DNA of 64,000 nt from Acrocarpospora pleiomorpha (GCF_009687885.1 NZ_BLAF01000004.1:371260-435259), one strand, 5' to 3'. Shown: positions 34,835-43,359, counted from the first letter of the stretch. Notes: generated by a model from the letters alone, not told the origin. Numbers and translations are program-made.

Positions 34835-35659
34835 TCAGCGCTTGACGATGTGGTTGGTGATGGTGCCGATGCCCTGGACGGTGATCTGCACGGTCTCACC
34901 GCCGACCAGGAACTCCTGCGGACTTCGCGCGTGGCCCACGCCGCCGTTGGTGCCGGTCAGGATGAGGTCGCCGGGGCGAAGGGTGGTGATGGTGGAGAGG
35001 TACTGCACCAGGTGCACCGGGTCGAAGAGCAGATCGGCAGTGTTCGCGGTCTGCTTGACGACGCCGTCGACGGTGAGCTCGGTGTCGAGCGACGGGCGTA
35101 CGCCGCCGGGCAGGTCGTCGGGGGTGACGACGTACGGGCCGACAGGGGTGGTGGCCTCCCAGATCTTGCCCTGCAGCCACTCCCGGGTGCGGAACTGCCA
35201 GTCCCGCACGCTGTAGTCGTTCGCGGCGGTGAACCCGGCGATCGCGCCGGCCGCCTCGGCCTCGTCGGCACGCCGGACGGTCCGGCCGATGACGATGGTC
35301 AGCTCGCACTCCCAGTCGAGCTGGTCGGTCTCGGCCGGCTTCGCGATGTCGTCGTTCGCGCCGGCAAGGGTGTCGGCGAACTTCGCGAACAGCACCGGGT
35401 ACTCCGGCAGGTCGCGGCCCATCTCCTCGATGTGGCTCCCGTAGTTCAAGCCCACGCAGACGACCTTGCTCGGGTTGGGCACCACGGGAGCGAAGTCCGC
35501 GCCCTCGACTGCGTAGGTCGCCGAGTCCTTGGGCACGTCGGGTGAGCCAGCGGCCAAGAATGCGCCCACGTCGGCGAAGCCGAGGTCGACGAGCCGGTCG
35601 CCGTCGAGGCGGACCGCGCGGGTGCCGCCTGCGGTGCGGATGGTGGCGAGCTTGGGCAT
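34835..35659 (-). CDS. Fumarylpyruvate hydrolase (FAH family)
   Basis: A 274-residue FAH-fold hydrolase: VVCVGLNYGSHIEEMG, then DWECELTIVIG (metal Glu), GFTAANDYSVRDWQ and PGDLILTGTNGGVG. In this operon it should cleave fumarylpyruvate to fumarate and pyruvate. The ATG at 35659 overlaps the dioxygenase stop by one base; longer in-frame extensions are antisense to nothing real and overlap the dioxygenase gene. Confidence 0.9.
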   Translation of the reverse strand: MPKLATIRTAGGTRAVRLDGDRLVDLGFADVGAFLAAGSPDVPKDSATYAVEGADFAPVVPNPSKVVCVGLNYGSHIEEMGRDLPEYPVLFAKFADTLAGANDDIAKPAETDQLDWECELTIVIGRTVRRADEAEAAGAIAGFTAANDYSVRDWQFRTREWLQGKIWEATTPVGPYVVTPDDLPGGVRPSLDTELTVDGVVKQTANTADLLFDPVHLVQYLSTITTLRPGDLILTGTNGGVGHARSPQEFLVGGETVQITVQGIGTITNHIVKR

Positions 35660-36813
35660 CAGGCGTCCTTCTGGGTGCGGTTGAGCCGGAGTACCTCGAA
35701 GACGGGCGCGTCGGAGAAGCGGAACAGGTCGAGCGCCCCCTCGTCGGAGTCGGATGCGCCGGCCTCGGACCTGAAGCTGAACGGCGTCCACGACGGCACC
35801 ACGAACAGGTCGCCGCGGGTGACCGTCCAGGACTGGTCGCCGACAGTCACGACGCCCGAGCCGTCGAAGACCTGGAACACCGAGGACCCGGTTTCCCGCT
35901 CCGGCGCGGTCTCGGCGCCACGGGCGAGGCGGTGGAACTCCGCGCGGATCGTCGGCAGCACGTCGGCGCCGTTGTGTGGGTTGGTGTAGCGAACCGCGGC
36001 GTGGCCAGGTTCGACGGTGCCGCCGAAGCCCGCCCTCTCCAGCTGGAGCTGGTCGTTCAGCGCGGCGTTGGTGTGGGCCCACTTGTAGGCCAGCAGCGGG
36101 CTGCCCGGCGTCGGCTCGCCGGTCGATCCGGCCGAGAGCGGACGCAGGCCGGGGTGGGCCCACAGCTGCTCGGACCGGGAGCGCTCCGGTGTGATCCGCT
36201 CGGCCGCACCGATCTCGTCGCGGCCGAACTCGAAGAACTGGGCCTCGGTGACGTACTGGAACGGGATGTCGAGGCCGTCGACCCAGGCCATCGGCTCCGA
36301 GGTCGCGTTGTGGTGGGCGTGCCAGTTCCAGCCAGCCTGGGGCAGGAAGTCACCGCGGTTCATCGGGACCGCGTCGCCACCGACGACCGTCCATACGCCC
36401 GAGCCTTCGACGACGAAGCGGAAGGCGTGCTGGGTGTGGCGGTGCTCGGGGGCGTCCTCGCCGGGCATGAGGTACTGGATGGCCGCCCACAGGGTCGGGG
36501 TGGCGAAGGGGCGACCGCCCAGGGAGGGGTTCGCGAGCGCGATCGCGCGGCGCTCTCCGCCGCGTCCGACCGGGACGATGTGCCCGGCCTGGTCGGCGAG
36601 CCTGCGCAGGCTCTCCCACCGCCACAGGTGCGGCACCGCGCGGCTGCGCGGATGGGCGGGCATGAGGTCGCCGATCTCGGTCCACAGGGGAACGAGCAGC
36701 TCCTGCTCGAAGCCGCGGTAGAGCTCCTCCAGCGCAGGGGTGACCTCGGGCTGATCGGGGGCAGCAACGGCGGTCAGCTTGACGGGAGTCGCTCGGTTCT
36801 GCGTCGCAGCCAT
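35659..36813 (-). CDS. Gentisate 1,2-dioxygenase
   Basis: A 384-residue double-cupin ring-cleavage enzyme. The iron site in the first cupin is PEHRHTQHAFRFVVEG; NRGDFLPQAGWNWHAHHN follows. PLWTEIGDLMPAHPRSRAVP near the start is typical for the family. It opens gentisate to maleylpyruvate. First gene of the gentisate operon. There is no clear ribosome site, and TATAGC (minus strand) lies only 5 bases before the ATG, so the message may be leaderless. Confidence 0.93.
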   Translation of the reverse strand: MAATQNRATPVKLTAVAAPDQPEVTPALEELYRGFEQELLVPLWTEIGDLMPAHPRSRAVPHLWRWESLRRLADQAGHIVPVGRGGERRAIALANPSLGGRPFATPTLWAAIQYLMPGEDAPEHRHTQHAFRFVVEGSGVWTVVGGDAVPMNRGDFLPQAGWNWHAHHNATSEPMAWVDGLDIPFQYVTEAQFFEFGRDEIGAAERITPERSRSEQLWAHPGLRPLSAGSTGEPTPGSPLLAYKWAHTNAALNDQLQLERAGFGGTVEPGHAAVRYTNPHNGADVLPTIRAEFHRLARGAETAPERETGSSVFQVFDGSGVVTVGDQSWTVTRGDLFVVPSWTPFSFRSEAGASDSDEGALDLFRFSDAPVFEVLRLNRTQKDA

Positions 36814-36839
36814 GCGGCTATAGTGAGCCCGCCCACGCT

Positions 36840-36856
36840 TCTAGAACGCGCAATTC
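36840..36856. promoter_or_regulatory. Candidate IclR operator in gentisate divergent gap
   Basis: TAGAACGCGCAATTCTG is an imperfect palindrome (AGAA and TTCT arms) in the 64-base gap between the gentisate dioxygenase gene and the divergent IclR gene. Spacing and position suit an IclR site; weak evidence. Confidence 0.3.
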
Positions 36857-36877
36857 TGCTCTACGGAACGGGGAGAC

Positions 36878-37657
36878 ATGGAGAAGCCACTCAAGACGCC
36901 GCCGGTCTACGCCATCACCTCCGTCGACCACGCTCTGCGGATCGCGTCGATGCTGCAGCTCGAGGGCTCGCTGACCGTCGCCGACGCCGCCGAGCGCCTG
37001 GGCGTCGCGCGATCGACGGCCCACCGTCTGCTGCAGATGCTCGTCTACCGCGACTTCGCCGCCCAGGGTGAAGACCGCAGCTACCGCGCGGGACCGGTCC
37101 TCCAGCTCGCCGCGCACTCCGGCTCCGAGATCTCACGGCTGCGTACGGCGGCGCTTCCGCATCTCCAGCGCCTGGTCGACGCCATCGGCGAGTCGGCCAA
37201 CCTGACCGTCCGAGCCGGTACCACGGCTCGCTTCGTCGCCTCGGTGGAGTGCAGCCAAGCACTTCGCGTGGGCAACCGCGAGGGGATGGTCTTCCCCGCC
37301 CACCGCACCACCGCGGGCCTTCTGCTCCTGGCCGACCTGAGTGCCGACGAGCTGACGGAGGTCTACGCCGCGGCCACCTACGCCTACGAGCCGCAGACCC
37401 GTCCCGACCTTCGCAGGCTCCGAGTGGAGCTGACCCGGATCCGCAAGGCCGGCTTCGCCGTGAACAACGGTCGTTCCGAACGCGGAGTCGTGGCCATCGG
37501 CGTGCCCGTTCGCGGTGCCGGCCGACGCGTCGTGGCCGGGGTCTCCCTCTCGATGCCGTCTGTCCGGTACGACCGGAACCACCTGCCCGGCGTGGTGGCG
37601 GCGCTCCAGAAGGCGGCGGCCGGTATCGAGCAGGACCTCACGCCGCTCGACGGATGA
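36878..37657 (+). CDS. IclR-family regulator of the gentisate operon
   Basis: A 259-residue regulator of full length. Winged helix: LTVADAAERLGVARSTAHRL; ligand-binding GAF-like domain: ANLTVRAGTTARFVASVECS, FPAHRTTAGLLLLA, and GVVAIGVPVRGAGRRVVAGV. It is divergent from gentisate dioxygenase, the arrangement seen for GenR-type regulators, so it probably senses 3-hydroxybenzoate or gentisate. Its stop lies next to the broken 3' end of another IclR gene on the other strand. Confidence 0.9.
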   Translation: MEKPLKTPPVYAITSVDHALRIASMLQLEGSLTVADAAERLGVARSTAHRLLQMLVYRDFAAQGEDRSYRAGPVLQLAAHSGSEISRLRTAALPHLQRLVDAIGESANLTVRAGTTARFVASVECSQALRVGNREGMVFPAHRTTAGLLLLADLSADELTEVYAAATYAYEPQTRPDLRRLRVELTRIRKAGFAVNNGRSERGVVAIGVPVRGAGRRVVAGVSLSMPSVRYDRNHLPGVVAALQKAAAGIEQDLTPLDG

Positions 37658-38086
37658 CGAGCCTCGGTCGTTGCCCGCCAGGCGATCCGTCTCGGGTCCG
37701 GCCAAGCGGTAGAGGCATCGCGTGCCCCAGCCCTCGCGGATCGCGAAGAGGACGCTTTGGCGAGTCTTGTCTCTCAGGTCCATGAGCGTCGGCTCGGCGA
37801 TCCTGATGATGCTCATGCCGTTGCGCATCGCCGCGCCGTGCTGCAGCAGCTTCATGCCGAGGTGGTACCCGCCGGACATGTCTCGTGCGGCGAGCCCCGT
37901 CTGTTCCAGTGAGGTGAGGAGCCGGAAGGCGGTGCTCCGGTTGGTGCCGATCGCCTCGGCCACCTCCGTGGGCGTGAGCCCGCCTTCGACAGGCAGCAGC
38001 GCGTCCAGTGCCCTGACCGCCTTCTCGATGACGGCGATGCGTGATCCCGCTGACCGGTTACGGAGCCCCTCGTCGCCCTCTGCCAT
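37133..38086 (-). pseudogene. IclR-family regulator truncated at its 3' end
   Basis: AGGAGG and the ATG at 38086 start a clear IclR protein: LTPTEVAEAIGTNRSTAFRL is the HTH and residues 75-131 begin the ligand domain (SVLFAIREGWGTRCLYRLAG). Homology ends near 37693. The frame then runs on antisense through the neighbouring iclR gene to 37133 as meaningless sequence. About 120 residues of ligand domain are lost. It is divergent from the 4-OT operon with a perfect palindrome between. It may still bind DNA but should not sense its effector normally. Confidence 0.75.
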
Positions 38087-38137
38087 CGAGACGCGCCTCC
38101 TGATTGCCGAACGCCCTTGCGGCGCAACGTGACGCAC

Positions 38138-38181
38138 GTTACATTGTGCGCAATACGAAACTAGATCTCGTAATACGAGAT
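38138..38181 (+). promoter_or_regulatory. Shared 44-bp promoter-operator module, 4-OT copy
   Basis: TTACAT (38139-38144), 17-base spacer, TAGATC (38162-38167), overlapping the perfect palindrome ATCTCGTAATACGAGAT at 38165-38181. The same module precedes the alpha/beta hydrolase, and the palindrome recurs at 51787-51803. Located between the truncated IclR gene and the operon it faces. Confidence 0.75.
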
Positions 38182-38198
38182 ATCGGAAGGTGGCTGCT

Positions 38199-38408
38199 TT
38201 GCCTCACGTGGCGATCCAAGTCCGTAGCGGTCGTGATCCGGAGAGCATCCGGCGGCTGATCAGCGCGGTGACGGAGGCAGTGGTCACGTCGCTGGACACC
38301 CCGGCGCGTACCGTCCGCGTGATCGTGACCGAGGTGCCGACGACGCACTGGGCCAACGGCGACGTGACGCTGGCCGAGGCCGCTCCCCACCACGGCGGGC
38401 AGCCATGA
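38199..38408 (+). CDS. 4-oxalocrotonate tautomerase family protein
   Basis: Starting from TTG at 38199, the 69-residue product begins M-Pro-His-Val, giving the catalytic N-terminal Pro1 of the family after Met removal; an upstream GTG at 38190 would bury it. GGAAGG lies 8 bases before the TTG. IRRLISAVTEAVVTSLDTPA and VRVIVTEVPTTHWANGD fit 4-OT, including the conserved Trp near residue 50. It should ketonise 2-hydroxymuconate in the meta-cleavage branch. ATGA overlap with the next gene. Confidence 0.88.
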   Translation: MPHVAIQVRSGRDPESIRRLISAVTEAVVTSLDTPARTVRVIVTEVPTTHWANGDVTLAEAAPHHGGQP

Positions 38409-39214
38409 CTGAGCCGAGCCTGGACCAGATCGCCGAGGAGCTCGACGCGGCGCGGCTGAGGGCCCGCGAGATCGACCAGTACGCCGGCCGCGTCGACCTG
38501 TCGCTCGCGGACGCCTACCGGGTGCTGCTGCGCGGAGTCGAGGCGAGGCGCGGGCGTGGCGAGCAGGTCGTGGGCGTGAAGCTGGGATTCACCAGCAGGG
38601 AGAAGGCCAGGCAGATGGGCGTGGCCGACGTCATCCTCGGTGTGCTCACCGACGAGATGCAGGTGCCGGCCGGCGGAGATCTCGATCACGGCGCGATGAT
38701 CCACCCGCGCGTCGAGCCCGAGATCGCGTTCCGCCTGGCGGAGGACGTCTCGATCAGCACGCTTGCGGAGGATCTGCTGGCACACGTCACCCACGTGGCT
38801 GCCGCCGTCGAGGTCATCGACAGCCGCTACCGCAACTTCTCCTTCAGCCTCTCAGACGTGGTGGCCGACAACACCTCGGCCAGCTATTTCGCGGTCGGGG
38901 AGTGGCTCCCGCTCACCGACGAGCTCCGAGACGGCGGGCTCGGCGACCTGGCGGTCGAGCTGCGCATCGACGGAGCCCTCGCGGCCGCCGGCTCCACCAA
39001 GGCCATCCTGGGCGACCCGCTCGAGGCACTGGCGGCCGCCCAGCGCCTCGCCGGCACCCACGGCCACCCGATCGTCCCAGGGGGCATCATCCTGGCCGGC
39101 TCCGCGACGGCCGCGGTCCAGCTTCCGGCGGATGCGGTGGTCGCGGTCGTGGTCGCAGGACTCGGCACGGTGACTCTGAGCACGAGCCGCACGGCCGCGG
39201 AGGTGCAGGGCTGA
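38405..39214 (+). CDS. 2-oxo-3-hexenedioate decarboxylase (DmpH/MhpD fold)
   Basis: A 269-residue enzyme of the hydratase/decarboxylase family: VGVKLGFTSREKARQMGV, HPRVEPEIAFRLAEDV with metal glutamates, and ASYFAVGEWLPL, PGGIILAGSATAAV near the end. Adjacent to 4-OT it most probably decarboxylates 2-oxo-3-hexenedioate; a second family member at 48969 is the better candidate for the hydratase. Translationally coupled to both neighbours. Confidence 0.87.
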   Translation: MTEPSLDQIAEELDAARLRAREIDQYAGRVDLSLADAYRVLLRGVEARRGRGEQVVGVKLGFTSREKARQMGVADVILGVLTDEMQVPAGGDLDHGAMIHPRVEPEIAFRLAEDVSISTLAEDLLAHVTHVAAAVEVIDSRYRNFSFSLSDVVADNTSASYFAVGEWLPLTDELRDGGLGDLAVELRIDGALAAAGSTKAILGDPLEALAAAQRLAGTHGHPIVPGGIILAGSATAAVQLPADAVVAVVVAGLGTVTLSTSRTAAEVQG

Positions 39215-39558
39215 TGGGCTGGTCGTTGCCGCCGGCAGCCCGCGGCGTCTGGGTGAAGATCCCGGCCGTCGAGTCCATCGAGGACATCGTCGAGACGGCC
39301 GGTCTGGACGGCGTGTTCATCGGGCCCTTCGATCTCGCCCTCTCCAGTGGCCTGGCGGCTGACTCCGCCGCCTTCGGCGACCTGGCGACCCGAGTGGAGA
39401 AGGCGGTCACGGGACGGATCGCCCTCGGCGGCGTCGCCGCGGACGTGGCCGCTGCCGAAGACCTCGCCGTGAGGGGCTACTCCTTCGCGATGGTCGGCGC
39501 TGACACCTCCCTGCTCGCCGCAGCGACCGGTGCGCTGATGGAGCGGGGCGCGGCGTGA
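39214..39558 (+). CDS. N-terminally truncated HpcH/HpaI-type aldolase
   Basis: Only 114 residues against about 255 for the family. LDGVFIGPFDLALSSGLAAD keeps the metal-binding Asp strand, and GRIALGGVAADVAAA plus GYSFAMVGADTSLLA are the last barrel strands. The strand that normally carries the metal Glu reads VWVKIPAVES, with no Glu at that place, and the catalytic Arg/His strands are absent. The ATG overlaps the previous stop and GTGA overlap follows, so it is still translated in the operon. Probably a deletion derivative. Confidence 0.75.
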   Translation: MGWSLPPAARGVWVKIPAVESIEDIVETAGLDGVFIGPFDLALSSGLAADSAAFGDLATRVEKAVTGRIALGGVAADVAAAEDLAVRGYSFAMVGADTSLLAAATGALMERGAA

Positions 39559-40049
39559 CGACGCACCTGGCCCGCGAGTCCTTCTCCGGCGAGCCGCAGG
39601 ACCGGTCGGCGCTGAGCTCGGAGCTGATGTCGGTCGTCACCGCGCTCTGGTTCGAGATCGACCACCACGAGGGCGCGGCCGCGGCGACGTACTTCACGCC
39701 GGATGCGGAGCTCCGCTTCACCGACGCGGTGTTCCGCGGCACCTCGGAGATCGAGGAGGTGTACGCCGGCCGGAGGGCCCGCGGACCCCGAGTGTCGCGC
39801 CACATCGTGGCCAACCTCCACCTGCACGAGGTCGAACCGCACCGCGTGCGCGCCACCTCCGTGCTGCTTCTCTTCGGAGCAGACGGGGAGGCTCCGCGGC
39901 CGATGACGCCCCCGGCCCTGGTCGGCGATGTGCACGACGAGTTCGTGCTGCGCAGCGGTCGCTGGCTGATCAGGTCCCGGTGGATCCAGAACCTCTTCAT
40001 CGATCCGACGACCCGGCTGGCAGTGCCCCTGGAGCGAGCAGATGAGTGA
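39555..40049 (+). CDS. SnoaL-like (NTF2-fold) protein
   Basis: A 164-residue NTF2-fold protein: LWFEIDHHEGAAAATYFTPD then AELRFTDAVFRGTSEIEEVY, and a WLIRSRWIQNLF strand near the end. The fold covers small isomerases, dehydratases and ring-hydroxylating dioxygenase beta subunits. Given the Rieske oxygenase downstream, an accessory or isomerase function is possible. Overlaps the bicupin gene by 8 bases. Confidence 0.8.
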   Translation: MTTHLARESFSGEPQDRSALSSELMSVVTALWFEIDHHEGAAAATYFTPDAELRFTDAVFRGTSEIEEVYAGRRARGPRVSRHIVANLHLHEVEPHRVRATSVLLLFGADGEAPRPMTPPALVGDVHDEFVLRSGRWLIRSRWIQNLFIDPTTRLAVPLERADE

Positions 40050-40899
40050 CACAGCGGCCCCGTGGTCGCCGACGTTCTTCGAGCTCGGCTCGGGGGAGTA
40101 CGCCCCGCCTGACCGGATCAAGGGTCAGCACTCGTGGTACGTCCGCGGTCAGAACTTCGTGACCGTCATCAGCAAGGCCGGCAACGGCGAGGTGCTGAGC
40201 GAGGAGCCTGCCCCCGACGAGCACCTGGTTCTGGTGCTCGAGGGCACCGAGGTCGAGGTCGCGGTCCCCGGCAGCCATGTCTCGGCGGCGGGTCCGTCGA
40301 TCGTCGTGGTCCCCGCAGGCCCGGCACAGGTGACGATGCGCAGGCCGGGTGACCTCCTCCGGGTCTTCTCGACACGCGGCTCGGTGGCGGCGAAGGCCGC
40401 CAACGCGGCGACGTACGCAGTGCCCAACCCGGCCGTCGCATCGCTCCTCCCACTGCCGGAGACCGAGGGCGCGGGAGGCCTTCGCGTCATCCCGCTGTCT
40501 GACGTCGCCCAGGTGCCCGGACGACTGGGCCGCATCTACCGCAGCGGATCTCTCATGGTCAACTGGTTCGTTCCCGTGAACGGCCCACGTGACACCGACG
40601 AGCTCTCCCCGCATGTGCACGACGACTTCGAGCAGGCCTCGGTCACGGTCGAGGGGGACTTCGTCCACCACGTCCGGCAGCCGTGGACCAAGCGGATGCG
40701 CGACTGGCGTCCCGACGAGCATGTGCAGCTCACGAGCCCGTCGGTGACCGTCATCCCGCCGGGCGACATCCACACGACGCGCTGGGTCAACCGAGGCGCG
40801 CACCAGCTCATCGACGTCTTCGCCCCGCCGCGCGCCGACTTCATCGAGCAGGGCTGGGTGCTCAACCAATCCGACTACGAGCCCACCACGAAGGAGTGA
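40042..40899 (+). CDS. Bicupin protein, copy 1 of Rieske-linked pair
   Basis: A 285-residue two-domain cupin protein. The C-terminal domain has a full metal site, SPHVHDDFEQASVTVEG (His, His, Glu) plus PPGDIHTTRW (His); the N-terminal domain keeps the fold (PDEHLVLVLEGTEVEV) but lacks ligands. A clear paralog lies at 51832, also directly before a Rieske oxygenase. Dioxygenase, isomerase or sensor roles are possible; I know of no characterised member. Confidence 0.75.
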   Translation: MSDTAAPWSPTFFELGSGEYAPPDRIKGQHSWYVRGQNFVTVISKAGNGEVLSEEPAPDEHLVLVLEGTEVEVAVPGSHVSAAGPSIVVVPAGPAQVTMRRPGDLLRVFSTRGSVAAKAANAATYAVPNPAVASLLPLPETEGAGGLRVIPLSDVAQVPGRLGRIYRSGSLMVNWFVPVNGPRDTDELSPHVHDDFEQASVTVEGDFVHHVRQPWTKRMRDWRPDEHVQLTSPSVTVIPPGDIHTTRWVNRGAHQLIDVFAPPRADFIEQGWVLNQSDYEPTTKE

Positions 40900-40901
40900 G
40901 G

Positions 40902-42137
40902 ATGGCGAACAAGACTTTCAGCGCCCTGCGAGGAGTGGGGGCCCGGCCGGCCGACCTTCCCGTCCTCGACGGCGTGCTGTACGGCGAGCCGCTGCTTCCC
41001 GCCGTCCCCGCCTACGAGCTGTCCGCCGCGCTGCGCAACGTCACACAGCCCTACGTCGGACTGACCACCGACGGCACCCCGATGCGCGGGCTCTACCAGC
41101 TCGCCGACACCGGCGCCAACCACAAGGCTGCGGTCGACGCCGCCCAGGCCTTCCTCGCATCCCTCACTGACAGCGAGCGGATGTGCACTCAGATGCCGCT
41201 CGACTCCGATGAGTGGCGGACGTGGACCAACGCCTTCGTGATGTGGCCCGCGAAGGGCGTGCGCCTCGAGCGCATCTCGCAGGCCAAGCGCGACCTCGTC
41301 CTCGATCTCATGCGCGAGAGCCTGAGCGAGGAAGGCTATGAGTCGGCCCGCAACTGCATGAGGCTCAACGCCGCCCTCGGCGAGCTCATCGGCCTCTACA
41401 CCGACACCCTCACCGAGTTCGCCTACAACTTCCTCGTCTTCGGCGAACCGAGCACGACGGAGCCGTGGGGCTGGCAGATCATGGGCCACCACGTCGACAT
41501 CAACTGCGTCTTCGTCGGCTCCCAGCTCGTGCTCGCGCCCGTCTTCCTCGGTGCCGAGCCGAACTTCTCCCTCGACGGCGCCTACGCCGGAACCCGAGCT
41601 CTAGACCTCGAGACCGACAAGGGGCTGGCGTTCCGCCGCAGTCTGACGGAGTCGCAGGAGGACGCGTTCCTCCTCAGCCGGACCGTGCTCGCCGAGGATC
41701 TGCCCGCGGAGCTGGCCGGCCCCTTCAACGGTCGCCATGTCGGTGGCGCCGGACGCGACAACCAGGTGCAGCCGTACGAGGGCATCAAGGGCTCCGAGCT
41801 GAGCGCGGACCAGCAGGGCCTGCTGCTGGACCTGGTCGACGTCTACCTCAGCCGGCTGCCGGGCGTGCACGCGAAGGCCAAGCGACGTCAGGTGGAGGAC
41901 CACCTCGACGAGACCCGGTTCTGCTGGCGCGGCGGGCACGACGACGTCGCCGCCTTCTACTACCGCGTCCACTCGCCGGTGCTGTGGGTGGAGTACGACA
42001 ACCACCCCGGCATCTTCCTCGACAACGAGGAGCCGGAACGCTTCCACATCCACACCATCGTGCGCGAGCCCAACGGCAATGACTACGGCAAGGACCTCCT
42101 GGCCCAGCACTACGCGCTCCACCACTCAGCTCGCTGA
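40902..42137 (+). CDS. DUF3500-family protein
   Basis: A 411-residue soluble protein. WGWQIMGHHVDINCVFVGSQ, VFLGAEPNFSLDGAYAGTRA, VDDH-like RRQVEDHLDETRFCWRGGHD and HSPVLWVEYDNHPGIFLDNE match the DUF3500 family, whose function is unknown; the several His/Glu clusters suggest a metal site. It starts 2 bases after the bicupin stop and is followed 18 bases on by a Rieske oxygenase, so it belongs to the same pathway. Confidence 0.82.
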   Translation: MANKTFSALRGVGARPADLPVLDGVLYGEPLLPAVPAYELSAALRNVTQPYVGLTTDGTPMRGLYQLADTGANHKAAVDAAQAFLASLTDSERMCTQMPLDSDEWRTWTNAFVMWPAKGVRLERISQAKRDLVLDLMRESLSEEGYESARNCMRLNAALGELIGLYTDTLTEFAYNFLVFGEPSTTEPWGWQIMGHHVDINCVFVGSQLVLAPVFLGAEPNFSLDGAYAGTRALDLETDKGLAFRRSLTESQEDAFLLSRTVLAEDLPAELAGPFNGRHVGGAGRDNQVQPYEGIKGSELSADQQGLLLDLVDVYLSRLPGVHAKAKRRQVEDHLDETRFCWRGGHDDVAAFYYRVHSPVLWVEYDNHPGIFLDNEEPERFHIHTIVREPNGNDYGKDLLAQHYALHHSAR

Positions 42138-42155
42138 GCACCGAAAGGGATCGTC

Positions 42156-43316
42156 GTGACCATCACCGCACCTCCGGCTCCGGCCAACGCCGCTCTCAGC
42201 CCGTTCGAGACAGGACCGGGCACTCCAGCAGGAAGGTACCTGCGCAGCTTCTGGCAGCCCATCCGCCTCTCCACGGACCTGCCCGCAGGCACCGCGACCC
42301 CGATCAAGGTGATGGGTGAGCGGTTCACCCTCTATCGCGGCACGGGCGGCAAGGCGCACGTCACGCAGCCCGGATGTCCGCACCGCCGGACGATGCTCTC
42401 CCTGGGCAACGTCGAGGGCGACTCGCTGCGCTGCATGTTCCACGGCTGGAGGTTCGGCGAGGACGGTCGTTGCGAGGAGGCTCCGGGTCAGGGCCCGACG
42501 CTGCTGAAGCGGCAACGAGTCAGGGTGTACCCGACGCACGAGACGTACGGCGTGATCTTCGCCTACTTCGGGGAGGGCGAGCCGCCGAGGTTCCACGACA
42601 TCGCCGGCTTCTCCAAGAAGCACGGCCGTGACATGACCTCGGCCCTGGTGCGGGACACCGGCACCTACAAGCGGGGCTGCAACTACTACATCAACGTCGA
42701 GAACGCGCTCGACCTGGCTCACGTGGCCTACACCCACAAGCTCTCCTCCGACCCGAGCATCACCGAGGTCGGCTTCGACCCGGGGGTGATCCGCGTCCGC
42801 GACGTCACCGTCGAGCGGATGGACTTCGGGATCCGCGCCGTGGAGGTCGAGCACGAGTCGGATCCCGTGATCTCCACGGTCATGCTCCCCAACGCCATGC
42901 ATCTCCTCGTCCCGCAGCGCGACGGCTGGCTGGAGCAGGTGGCGTGGCGCGTGCCGGTCGACGACGAGTCGCACTACAGCATCCAGATCACGGCGATGCA
43001 CACCGACGAGGCCGGCAAGGAGAGGTTCGAGGCGTACCAGGCCCGCAAGGCGGATCTGATCGCCAAGTACCCCTCCACCGACGAGTGCGCCACCGCGATT
43101 TTGCGAGGTGAGAAGACCCTGTTCGACTTCGCCGACCACCCCGACCTGGTCAACATCGAGGATCACGTGGCCCAGATGGGCATGCAGTGGATCGACGAGC
43201 CCGGCAAGGAGAACCTGGCGCAGTCCGACAAGGCGGTCCTTCAGCTCCGCCGCATGTTCGTCAGCAGGCTCGGCGACTTCGTGGCCGGCACACCGGTGGG
43301 GGACAGCGACTGGTGA
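42156..43316 (+). CDS. Rieske non-heme iron oxygenase, copy 1
   Basis: A 386-residue oxygenase component. The [2Fe-2S] Rieske site is PGCPHRRTMLSLGNVEGDSL then RCMFHGWRFGEDG; the mononuclear iron site is NVENALDLAHVAYTHK (Asp, His, His). It is of the phthalate/vanillate type that works with a separate PDR-type reductase, which is encoded 44 bases downstream. Its N-terminus (SPFETGPGTPAGRYLRSFWQ) is shared with the second copy at 52731. Substrate unknown. Confidence 0.92.
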   Translation: MTITAPPAPANAALSPFETGPGTPAGRYLRSFWQPIRLSTDLPAGTATPIKVMGERFTLYRGTGGKAHVTQPGCPHRRTMLSLGNVEGDSLRCMFHGWRFGEDGRCEEAPGQGPTLLKRQRVRVYPTHETYGVIFAYFGEGEPPRFHDIAGFSKKHGRDMTSALVRDTGTYKRGCNYYINVENALDLAHVAYTHKLSSDPSITEVGFDPGVIRVRDVTVERMDFGIRAVEVEHESDPVISTVMLPNAMHLLVPQRDGWLEQVAWRVPVDDESHYSIQITAMHTDEAGKERFEAYQARKADLIAKYPSTDECATAILRGEKTLFDFADHPDLVNIEDHVAQMGMQWIDEPGKENLAQSDKAVLQLRRMFVSRLGDFVAGTPVGDSDW

Positions 43317-43359
43317 GACCGGACGGACCACTCATGCAATCTCAGAAAGCAGATCATTC

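Noticed and set aside
37133..37660. Continuation of the truncated IclR frame (about 175 codons)
   Set aside because: It is exactly antisense to a well-supported IclR gene and shows no protein-like pattern after LYRLAGPE.
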